Source of the DNA: Ophiodon elongatus
Lineage: Eukaryota; Chordata; Actinopteri; Perciformes; Hexagrammidae
NCBI GenBank assembly: GCA_016806645.1
Contig: JACSYO010000475.1
Coordinates: 1,311,001-1,375,000 of the forward strand
Direction: 5' to 3'
Length of the DNA: 64,000 nt
The number at the start of each line of letters is the position of its first letter. The stretch's first letter is position 1. Positions 27,147 to 38,658 of the stretch are shown here, one piece after another. Made by a program: the position numbers and the translations under genes. The notes below the pieces were generated by a model. The model had not been told where the DNA came from, made no database searches, and saw only the letters and a program-made list of their open reading frames with translations.

Positions 27147-28699
27147 CTTCCTTTCATCTGTTAATAGAAAGCACTTTGGTGAAAAAAGCCACTGTTGTTA
27201 AGAATCTTTCCATTGCATAATTTTGACCCTTCTTAATTGTGTTGCATACGTAATGATACTAGGTTGATGTTTTTAATATGTAGCTATATATTACTTTAGA
27301 TTACAGGTCATATATATGGGATTCAGAGCATTAATAAAGTGCAAACAACTATTTGTAATGTAAAGATATAGTGGAATTGTTGCTACTTGTGCAGAAAAGG
27401 AAGTCGCTCTCCCTCTGTGTGTGTTGTAATCCGAGATTCTCTGTGCTTTGTTTACATAGACGAGCCGGCCACACATGCATTTTAGTGCATTTGAGTCTCT
27501 GTTGTGTTCCACTGTCTGGCTAATGGCCGACAAGCAGTTACCACCGTTGCTGCTGTTAGCACCATTAGCTGCTACCTGCCGGCTCAGCGTCACCATGTGA
27601 CGGCAGCAGATATGCTCTGAATTCTGTATTGAGTACCTTTTAAAATGTAACCACTCTTCCATGTGCTGTAAATATTTTACTTTTTATGTTCTGTTGTTTT
27701 ATATAACAAAATATTATGTTGATTATTTTATGTCTTTAGAGAGCTTGGGACAGGTATGGACATTGTCATTGTTGACTGCAAATCAAGACACTGTATATTG
27801 TATATAGGCCTTCATATTGGAATATACAAATAAATTTGACTTGATTTCACTACAGTAGTTCTATTTCAAGTATTACAAAGGAATAATGTAATGTAGTATA
27901 CAAAACACCCTAACCCACAATCTCAAAATGACACTTCTCTTTTGTTTGATGTTTTTTGGAGGAAATTAAACTGATGATTATTGCATACAGGTCACATATT
28001 ACTTACAACTGCATCTTCTGCTGCACCCATTCATTCTCAAGAAATGTAAGTAGGAAACTTGGGACACATCTGGCTACACCAATTTTCAGGGCAAGGAAGT
28101 TTTACATAAGTAATTCTGAAAGCTCCTGACCAGAATAAAAAATGCAGTGATGAATGACAGATGTGTATGCAAACGTATCGAAAGCAAAAACTTGCCGTTG
28201 CATCTATTTACTAACTACCTGTGGGCTGGGATCTCTGTTTCATTTTTTGGGCTGAGAATTCCATCTGACAAAACACCATCACATTTCTGAGAGTGAAACT
28301 CTGGCCAGGTTATTCTTCCTCATTTCCTGGGTGAGTTATATTAAGTGAATGACCTGAACAGCTGCAGTCTTCTAACTTTCTCAAAGAGCAATCGAAGGTG
28401 CACAGTTTTCAGAATATTACAGCCTGTGGCTAAATCCAATCGAGGTATAATTTTATGTAATTTCTTATGTATCAGCTTCTCATAGCCGTTATTATACTTG
28501 CCTTTATGGCTTTACATTTTGGTACTGATGGGTGTTAGGGTAGGACATTAGTTGCCTGGTCTGTATAATACTTAAAATTACATTACATTTTTTTTTTATA
28601 TTTAATTGAATTTACTCGGCACACTATATTATTATTTTTTTCATTTTCAAATTTGGCCATGCCCAACTGACGCTCATGTAGGTGCAGCCTATGAAAAAA
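27147..28699 (+). other. tlr9 3' UTR and tlr9-erc2 intergenic region
   Basis: AATAAA signals lie at 27333-27338 and 27829-27834, the second followed by tttgacttgattt, a common context for vertebrate 3' ends. No exon was recognised in the rest. The segment around 27420-27600 is less AT-rich and may be an unidentified dispersed repeat. Confidence 0.55.
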
Positions 28700-28901
28700 A
28701 AAAAAAAAAGAAACCCCATTGATGCTGTTCGCGCTGCCCCACCACGCCGGTCGCGCACGCGCCAGCTTGGGAGAGCGCGCCCACGCGGACCCGATGGCAG
28801 GACAGGTCATGAGACAGCTGAGCCGATGAAATCATGGAGCCTGCGCCGAGGTCGGACACGGTACGGTTGGGACTTCATGGTGATGGAGAGTTGTCGGCCC
28901 G
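28700..28901 (+). promoter_or_regulatory. erc2: Candidate erc2 CpG-rich promoter and non-coding first exon
   Basis: This is the most CpG-dense stretch of the window, with an NRF1-like cgcgcacgcgcc at 28752-28763. It ends in a strong splice donor, CCCG followed by gtaagc at 28902. It lies upstream of the erc2 coding exon, whose acceptor is at 31188. A second donor (acaa then gtaagt, 29335) could end an alternative first exon. Transcription data would be needed to choose. Confidence 0.45.
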
Positions 28902-31188
28902 GTAAGCTAGCGCACACGTCGCGTGCACACCTGGACTTTGTGGCATCATTTGACAACATTACTTAAAAAAAAAAAAAGAAAAAAAAAGAAACTGCATTCA
29001 ATTTGTGTGGCAGATTAATTATTATGTAAGGTACTAGCTCGAAGTCATGTAGCCGTGTGCATATGAGCAAGAAACTAATCCTTCATGCCGTGGTCGTAGT
29101 AGAGTTATTCGGGCATCTGTGTCCAGGCTACGTAGTCGCATGCACAACGACTCGTGCCACTCGTGCCACTCGTGATAATGCAGACTACTTTATAGTGCGT
29201 CCCTGAGGTTGGCTGGCCGCTGTTTGAGCTGAGGGGGGCAAACGTAATAATGTAAATGAACGAGTTACGCTATTGCAGTTTGGGTGGTGACTCGAGTTTT
29301 TACTCCGCGGCAACAGCTGGCTGCCAACTCACAAGTAAGTGCAGAGGCTCGAGGCGACGTGAGACGTTTACGACTGTGTTTCACCACTTTGGGCTTTTTT
29401 TTTTTACATTTTTTTATTTATTTTGATCAGTCGAGTTTGTCTTTTGCCAGTATGGGTTGACAAGGAGTTATACAGCTGGGTAAACTGACCGAGACCTCCA
29501 TCTTAATGCAATTATATCTATTATATGAAGCAAAGCTTCAACAGTAGCAAGCCAACATATTTGCAGTTTCCTTGTTTTAAATGGTTTACCTGGTCATCTT
29601 TGTGATTATATTTTAATCCTCATCATTTTAGTAAATTTGTATTAATTGCATAATTTGTGTACCAAAATTACACGCAGACCTGATGGATCCATTGCTGCAC
29701 ATCAGGCTAAATTCATTGTCTCAAACAATGATGGATACGGGATTGACAGCTATGTTATGACTGACAAGTAGATTTAACCAATCTCTCAGTTGCATCGTGA
29801 CTCAAAGCACCCAATCCTCTTGGATTAGAGGAGGGATTATGATTTGGATTTGCCTCTGCTTTGCAGACAGTCCCCAATATCTGGTCCACCATGTCCACCA
29901 CTGCGTTGTGCTTACTTTGATTTCCTGGGGATATTTTTTATCTACTTGTATTAATGTATGGCTTTTGGCCTCTAAGACAACAAATTACCCACTATTGTGT
30001 ATGATATAAATATAGTATATTACTGTATATGCAGATTGTATCCTAATATGGGCACAGTCTTATCATGCTTGACTCATGTACGATATAGCCTAAATTACAA
30101 GTGCCTCCTTTTGTCTTTTTTTTTAGTTGAACTCTAAGGTATTCTATGGGAGGTATACAGTCTGACAATGAGCTTTGCAAGTACTTATGAGGGATGGCAG
30201 ATAATGCTGGTCTTCCAATTCCCTCTACAGTCTGCATTGGCCATAGCTCAGGTTCCCTCAGACCTGCGCAGACATTACAATCCATGTGCTTCATGATGGT
30301 AGATCGAGTGCTGTCCTTGGTGCTGAAATGGACAAGCTGGTCCCTCTCCCTGTTTTTTTTTCTTTCACCATCTACTGTGTTGACTGTGGCTGTGCAAGGT
30401 GTTTTGTATATAATGTACATTAATCACTAATCTATAGTCTGGTGATTAAACAGACATTGTTGTACTGTCCTCCTATCACTCACACCCGAGAGGATTACGT
30501 AGTACTGTAGTAATAGTCAATTTTTCACAAGATCAGTGGTCCCTAACACTGCTACTGTGGACCCACAGTCCACAGTCTTGCTTATTTCCCGTAGCCCACG
30601 AGCTCTGGCCACACCTGATTCGCTGAGGCAGAGGTTTTTAGTTAATCAAGACCTGGTGCCTTTGAGCTATTAATTGGCCATACCTGAGTGGAGAAAGAGG
30701 GAAAAAGCAGGACTGTGCACTACATCAAGAATATAATTGTGATGTACTACATATCTATACGTAACTGGTTCTCTGGATGATCCAGTGCAACAAATATTCA
30801 CTCTTGAGTCTGAAAGGTCTTAATTGCTTGGTTCATGGGACCATGAACCATGTAGAGCTGTGAAGCGAACACACAATTGGCATCGTGATCAGATTTCTTG
30901 GATTGGTTCCTTACTCTGATAATTGATAAGCTAGTACCTGATTTTTTTTATTTCAAATTTGTTTCATTTGTTAGCTAGAAAAGGGTTTTGGAGAAAGACG
31001 TCTTTATGTTTGTTTCAAGTAAAGTAACAAAAAAGTTGTTTTGGTATCAGATTGAACCTGATATTGGCAATAGTATAATACAATAATACCAGCCCTATGA
31101 ACCATGTAGTAACGCTCCATGTGATATAATTTTTTATGTGATTGGTTATAGCTTTCTCTCAATATTTGTTATTCTTTTACCTGTTTAG
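28902..31188 (+). other. erc2: Presumed erc2 5' intron
   Basis: This lies between the candidate leader exon and the acceptor cctgtttag ending at 31188. It contains a probable MITE-like element at 30535-30725 and poly-A/T runs near 28965 and 29395. No coding exon was recognised. Confidence 0.45.
30535..30725. mobile_element. MITE-like dispersed repeat with inverted halves
   Basis: The left half (cagtggtccctaacactgc, then ccacagtcttgc, then ggccacacctgattc) is roughly mirrored by the right half (ttggccatacctgagtgg, then agcaggactgtg). This is the layout of a fish repeat typically ending in sequences like ccactgtcctgc and acacctgattc, which I associate with non-autonomous DNA transposons. It is diverged and its boundaries are approximate. 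Confidence 0.5.
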
Positions 31189-31193
31189 AATCC

Positions 31194-31373
31194 ATGATGT
31201 CCTGCACTGTAGCTGAAACCACAAGACCTCTGGCCTTTTTGTCTGGGAGCCCTCTAGCCAACAGTCACCGCCATTTTATTCTAATAGGACTAAATGAGAC
31301 TCAGCCTCAAGCCCTAAATGATCAAGAATGGACAGGTGAAAACTTAGAGGCCGAGAGGTGGCCTTTATTCTAA
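31194..31373 (+). promoter_or_regulatory. 59-codon upstream ORF in erc2 5' leader
   Basis: Five bases after the acceptor at 31188, ATGATG opens a 59-codon reading frame ending at TAA 31371-31373. It is in the same frame as the main erc2 ORF, with further stops before 31467. Another ATG at 31460 opens a tiny frame overlapping the main start. If the leader is transcribed as proposed, both would tend to lower translation of the main ORF. The peptide is not recognised. Confidence 0.35.
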
Positions 31374-31466
31374 ACCTTCTCATCCATTCTGGTTCCATAA
31401 AGGGATATGAAAATATTCCCAACTTTAACAGTCTCTTCTCAAAGGTCAATTTTTGCCCTATGAAAA

Positions 31467-32330
31467 ATGCCTTTAAACATTAGAGCCAAGCCTGCGCACA
31501 GCAAGCTGTCGGCTTGCCCAAAGACTAGTGGGAACACTGATGGCAACACATCTCAATCACGCTTTTCTAAATCCCCCAAACAGGGGAAAGGCAAACAGGC
31601 TGTAAGTTCAGCACCAGGCTCCCGCTCGGGGCTAGAACCAGGGTCCGTGTCAGGGGGTACGCCTGCCCCAGCGCCTAAATTGGCTGGAGGTCAAGTGTCT
31701 GTGTCAAGGCCAGGTTCAAAGATCAAACCTGGCACAGCACCAGACAAAGGAGCAACTCGTGGTTCAGCGACAGCTCCAGGGGGTAAAACCCTGTCTATGG
31801 AGAACATCCAGTCTTTGAGTGCAGCCTATGCAACTTCAGGCACCATGTACCCCTGTGAGCGAGATTCCTTGGAACCCTCTGGCGGGTATCCCAAAGGCAC
31901 CATGACGCTGGGCAGGAGCACCAGCCGCTCCTCCTACCCTAACCGGACAACAGCCATGGGCAGCACCCCAAACATCACCTCCTCTGGCCTACATCACCCT
32001 TCAGACCCCTACGGAGACCAGACCTTGCATCCTGCAAGGACTTCCAGTCTGCGGCGCCAGTCTGGGAGACATCCACAGGCACCTGATTCGGCTGGACGGG
32101 GAGAAGTTTCCTCGTTTGATCTCCAGTCTCAGCTGAGGGAGCTGCAGAGGGAGAATGACAACCTGAGGAGAGAACTGGACGTAGGGAGGGATGGAAGGAC
32201 GGGCCCCAGCATGAACAATGTCAACTTCTGGAGCCCAGATGTGAAAAGAGACAAGGGGGTTAGGCGGGAGGAGGGGGTGAGGACCTCGGTATTGAAAGAC
32301 CAGTACAGGACTACTCAAGACGATTCGCAG
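31467..32330 (+). CDS. erc2: erc2 first coding exon with divergent N-terminus
   Basis: This exon has 288 codons and a donor gtgaga. The exon probably begins at 31189 after the acceptor cctgtttag. The start ATG at 31467 has A at -3. Residues 1-105 are rich in Ser, Gly, Pro, Lys and Ala and match no ERC N-terminus I know. From about residue 106 (GKTLSMENIQSL) the conserved ERC sequence begins and runs to the coiled coil ending SVLKDQYRTTQDDSQ. The rest of the exon supports translation, but whether the N-terminal 105 residues are translated from this ATG is inferred only from the open frame. Confidence 0.85.
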
Positions 32331-35300
32331 GTGAGAAAAATGACAAATTGAAATTTGTTTCAAAAATGAAGAGAAAATTCTTAAATGGCTGTGTGCAAAA
32401 GAAAAGCAATTTCATCTTTCCAACTGTTTAGTGTATCAAATTCTCAATGTCAGCATTCAACAGCATACAACATACACCAGCAGTCTTTATTAAAAAATAT
32501 CACATTTTTCAAAGTGTGCGAATCTCATTTTGAAACAAAAGCATTTGTCTGCTCACACATCACATTCAGACAGTTTTGTTGACCTGCCCATCTCTTCTGT
32601 ACATCATACCTCTCACATCATACCTTTTGTCCCTGTCTTCAAGGTTGCTTAGAAAGGCTTCTGTGCAGTTCATTTGTGAAGATGCTTGCCAGACTCAGTG
32701 CTGTCTGTGTTTCCAAGGGAACGTGCCCTAGTGGCAGCTATTCAGCAGGCTTAGTCAGATTTTAAAAAAGCTCACAGCTTCTCCTGAAGGGATGGTGACC
32801 AGTCTGTCCTGTGCCACCTCTCCCTGGAGTCCGTCCCACTTAGTCCGAGGCATTATCCATCTGTCTGTCTCACTGCATAGCTACTGTATATCAGTTCTTT
32901 CTTTGTCTGTCTTGCTTCTCTTTTCTATCTCACCGACCTTCTGTGTCTGTGTTTGTTTTCGTGGCATTTTACCTCCTCGTGTGTCTGTGTTTGTCTGGTG
33001 GAAAGATATAATTGTTTCTCTTGATATATATTTCATCCTCTTTTGCACTATGCAGCTTGTGTATATTCTGTTGAAACACCTATTGCTCACTCTTGGTCTT
33101 CGTCTCTCACGAAATTATGCAAAAACTTAACATATCTTTCATCTGACTCCTCCCTCTTGTAACCAAGGAGCTACCACTGCATTTGTATTTATAGCTTTTT
33201 CCATCTCACATTGTCATACAGTGTGAGATGTGACACCCACACACTTCCTGTGATTTTAACATAATAATAACAGAAAGTTTGAAAATGCATATAGAATATC
33301 TGTTTTCATTCAGGAACATAGTAATTGTTATGTGGCTTTATAGAGTTTTAATTGATACGTCTTTCTCAAAATGCTTCCTGAACAAGCAGAAATGTGTGCT
33401 AAAATTGCATGACGATCTGCATTTACCACCAATCATTCTCTTCTGTAAGAGAACACACAGGTACACAAAAAACTACACACACTACTTTTACCACCCACAA
33501 AATGCCAGAGGGACTTCAGTAAGCTTTATAGACATTAACTGTCTTTGCCACTGAACTATTGGTGTTGAGCTTCGTGTGTCTGGAGGATTAAATGGAGCAA
33601 GACGGTCAATGTTACCAGTCTCTGTGTGTCTGCAGGCACTTGGCCCTGACTGTGATAGATGGATGTGTTTGTCTCAGTTCAGCCCCTCCGGGCGAAGGAC
33701 CCATGCAACGAGTGTTTTACTTTTTTTTCCCAAGTGCCGGCTCATTGGTCTCTCCCACACTAACACGCTTGCTTATACTGTCTTTTATCGTTGTTTTATC
33801 CACTTAAACCACTCACAGTACAGAATCTGTAGATTTATGATCACATAAACCTTATGAAGAATGAAAGCAGAGGTGTAGAGAACATATTGTTGGCTACTAA
33901 AAGCAGAATTACTTAATTGTATTAATGGTATCAAAACTGTCATCACAGAATCCATTCAAACATTTAGCTGTGTTGTTGCTCAAACCAAGTAAGTCAGTTT
34001 GCTTTACCATAGCTTTCATATCTACAAAACATAATCATTATAAAACGTTATACTCACTCTCTTACTCCCCGTTTCTTACAGACACACACATCTAGGGATA
34101 GTTCAGCTCCAGCTGATAATGATCAGGACTTTGTTAGCAACAATGATCACTTATTAAATTGTTACCAACCCCTTTTTTCTCTCATCTTAAACCTTAACGT
34201 TCTCTCAGAATGTTTACAATCCAATCATATAAACTCAGAAATATATGTCCAGTTTCTTTCATTTATTTGTTCAGTTTGAAAACGCAAAATCTATACCTCA
34301 TGCACAAGATGTTATTCCAACTCTTATTTGCTGTCACCTTGCCCTCCCTTATCACCTCTATCTGCCATTTCTCCTTTCAGATGATCACTTCTCCATTTCC
34401 CCTGTGTTTTGCCCCCTGAGACTCACTGGGAAGATTTCAGTCTGACAAGAGAACTTTTTAATTAGCATAAGGAATGTCACCTTTCCTCTCAGCTGCAATG
34501 ACCAGAGTTGTCCCCTAACCATCTGTTTGTTTGCTGTACGTGTGTGTGTGTGTGTGTGTGTGTGCGTCTCTGTGTGTATGCTTGTACATATGTATTTGTG
34601 TCTACAGTCTTGGCTGTGTGTGTTTGTGTGGAGGATTGTCCACCCACTCTGACTTGATATTCAGTGCTAGCTTGTTGCATTGATTATCCATGTTCACCCT
34701 CGCCTCCCTCCTACGTCTCAACTCTGTGTCCTTGGCGCTTCTCACCTTCTGGACTCGAGCAGAGAAGTAAGAAGCTTTGAGGAAAAATTTGTAATATCTT
34801 CACACAGACGAAACGATTAGTAATTTAACTTCCATTTAGAGTCGTGCCAATAGATCTTTCACATACTTTGTGTTGAGGAAGATGCTGTCTTTGTGCGTGT
34901 TTCTGTTTCCTTGTGTTTGGTTTCTTCTTTTCTTACCCTGCTCAGTCAACCATCAAGAATGCTCTGTGTCCATGGTTTCAAGCTCAGAATGAATTTCCAT
35001 TTGCCAGTCAGAAGAGCTGCAAGCTGTAGATGTAAATCAGCATGTTGTATTTTGTATGACTTTGCACTGCAACATGCGGCAAAAGCAGGGATGCTGAGTG
35101 AAATGTATTGTCCCCAGCATCACTCCATTGGTGCCCATTTGTGTCACTTAGTAATCAAATGTCCAAGTGATAAATGCGTTGACAAATCAATCAGTAATTG
35201 CATCAGTACCTCTTCAGCCCATTGTTACAAACGTTGTGCAGACATTGTTTAAACCACTGAAATGAATTCATGACAGATCTTCCCAAGGCCTTTATATGTC

Positions 35301-37259
35301 ACACCATGCTGCATGACAGAGAATGATTTATTTATTAGGACTGAACTTTTGATTATTCTGTTTTATCAGTTTGTCCACTTGTTTTCAAATATCATAATTG
35401 TATTTTTGATAAATTCTTGATTTGTCAGTTTATTTATCAATTGATTCGTGAATGGCATTATTGGGACTACATGAGCCTCATTGCATATAGGCCAGTAACT
35501 GTTGCTCTGATTCTGTTTGAGGAAATTCAAATTCTCTTTGTTTTTATAAATCACAAGTTAGTTTTCATCAGGAAAAACATCACACTTCATCCTGTCTTTT
35601 CACCCTTTGATATTCTCCTCCTCTAAACAAACAAAGTAATTTTATCTTCATTCAGTACCTTCTATGTATTCTCTCTGTGTTTTGAAGAGAAAGTACCCCC
35701 CCTAGTGGCAAACTCATGTAACAATCACCCAACAATCTACATAAAGGTTTGATATTTAGGGTTTAGATATTTAATCTTCTTTCTATTTTGGCTTTATGCA
35801 TGTGCATGTCTTTCTTATGTTACATCTCCCTGCTGCAGCCTGGGGATATAAGAAGAAACAAGGTCTGTTTAATGTACCACACTGTATATGTTTTATATGA
35901 ATGTGTTATCATGTATTCATTTGAAATGGGTTTGTCTACTTGCTTGAATGAACGGGCACTTAATCTTTCTTTCTTTGTAGCAGCTTCCATTGACAGTTCA
36001 GGAGCTTCAGGAGGAGCTGAGGGCTCACAGGGAGATGAACAGTCGCTTGCAGCAACAGCGACAACAAGGGAACTCTGGCTCCTATCGAGAACTCCATACA
36101 GACCAGGACCACAGAGGGGGGCTCAGCCCTGGCCATAGTCCCAGACATAGCTCCAGCAACCTGCACAGTCCTGGGCCGAAGAATAGCCCGAGAGCCAGCC
36201 CATCCAACACCTACAATCCCAGGCAACAGGAAGCTGATGTCATCATTCATAGCCCTGGTTATGGCTGTAACACTGCAGTAGCTGCACAGAGAATCAGCCC
36301 TGCCAACACCCTTCAGCCTGGGCCGAGGAACAGCTCAAATCAGCCCTTCTACACTCCTAGCCAAGGTCCGGTGGTAGCACCCAGCTCTAGTTCTCTCCGG
36401 CCCGGCAGCCCCTGCCAGGTGCCGGGGTGTGACGGCTTCTCCTCGCCTCCTCCTCTGGATCCATCAGAGGAGAATTTCTTCCGGCTGCAGTCGGAGCACG
36501 AGCGGCAGGCCAAGGAGCTGTTCCTGCTGAGGAAGACCATGGAAGAGATGGAGATGAGAATCGATTCTCAGAAACAGACTCTGGGCTCCCGGGACGAGAG
36601 CATCCAGAGGCTGCTGGAGATGCTTCAGGGCCAGGGACAAGGTCAGGGTCAAGGTCAGGGTCAAGGTCATGGTCAAGGTCAAGGACAGGGGCACTGGAAT
36701 CGAGGACAGCGGACAGGCATCATAACCATGGCGGCGCAGGAGGCCGAAGCGCAGCTGGAGAACATGCATGTGAGAGAGGTGGGTTATTCTTCCTCATATT
36801 TTTGAGGGCTGCAGGAGGTGAATGGTTATGTATCTGAACCATTCAGTTATAGTATCAAAGTGATGTGATGGGTTGAGCAGTATGTCAATATTTTTTTTGA
36901 TATTGCAAATCATAAAACACAATCTTGTTGCCTGTGTTGACGATGCAAAGCAACATCTGTCACATTTTACTTTACCGTTTTACTAATGGTTGGGAATATA
37001 CTCGAGAGCTGAAAATTACTTATAATTTGACTTATCATCACACAGTCAAGTGCATGATGGCTAAAATGTGATTTATTTGACAGATGTTGTGATAAATATG
37101 AATGGTTTAAAGTCATATATTTTTTTCTATGCCATACTCTATACTTATTTACATATGATCTATTTAATTTTGGAAGTTGCATATTCATTGATGAGATTAA
37201 TTTATAACATTTTACAATGCAAATGTTATTAGTGCATTTTGTATGAGTGTGTTTGTGTT

Positions 37260-37314
<55 letters not shown>

Positions 37315-37422
37315 TATGTAGAGTGGTAAGTAGAAAGCAGCTCAGCAGGTCTTATCAATAGGCCAGATTAACACACGGAGAGCTCTGTGTTCAGCCATGC
37401 AGTTTTACAATACAACTCTGTT

Positions 37423-37453
<31 letters not shown>

Positions 37454-38610
37454 TCCTGGATATGCAAATGCTCATATAGCAGTTGCTCATATGCCACTTT
37501 TGTTGTGTTGAGCATAGCCTTTGGCAGTTATCCTACAGCATGTGGCATGCATTAAGCTTGTTAAAAAGATTAAAAGATAATTAAATAAGGTGCAAAAATT
37601 ATGGTAGCCCATAAAAAAATATTTTAAATACAAGAAATGTTTTATGGGTAAATCTGTTATGGGTATGTGCATACCATACACGTTCCTGTTTTTTTCTTCC
37701 TCAGGGACTCAATTTGATTTTTTTATTTGAATGACAATTTAAAAACTGGACTGTAGCACAGGAGTGTCTGTATCCTTTGCCAGGAGGGCTCGCTGTGGCT
37801 CTGTGTTCCTCGTTCCTGCCTTGTTTATTTTTAACTCCTAAATCTTCTTAGCCTTTAATTTCCCTACCTCACTGTCTGTGTGTGTGCGTGCGTCTGTCTG
37901 TGTATCTGTGTGTGTTGCATGTTTGTGCATGGCTCTGCTATTGTTTGTTTCACGATGTTCTTGTTTTTCCATCTATATTGCTTGTCTGCTATGCCCAGTT
38001 ACAATGATTGCGTGTGTGTGTGGTTGTGTATGTGTGTTTGTGTGTATGTGAGCATGCGTGCACATCTGGGGCCTGTAGGCTTAGCGAGGACACTCCCTCG
38101 CCGGGCTGCCGGTGGCTGATGGGATATCCACCCGAGCCGGGTGTTTGGTCACTGTTATGATTTTTTCAGAGGGGAGCATGGGTGTTTCCGCCCATGCTAA
38201 TGCAACCACTGCTGTGCATGTGTGTGCGTGTGCGTAAGGGCCCTAACCATGCTGTGTGTATAAGAGGTGAGTACCTATTCACACACTCTGTGTGCTGTGC
38301 TATTTTTAACTACTTGACAGCTTAACACATACTGTGGGTGAGTTGGTCTGAGAGGTGAGAGAGAGGGAGAGATGGGAGAAAGGAGTGTTTTTCTAAGGTA
38401 AAAAAAACAAGCTGTGTTTGTCTGAATATTAATGTATGATTAATGAGGGAAAACACTCTGACCGCCCTGATTGAAAAGAGAGGTGATTGTTGTTCTTTCG
38501 TTTTTTCCCCTCGTCTCCTTCTGGCCTCTCCTCTCCTCTCTCCTCTGAGGTTGAGATGGTGTGATGGAATCTGTGTGTGTATGTATATATGCATATATAT
38601 ATGTGTGTGT

Positions 38611-38658
<48 letters not shown>

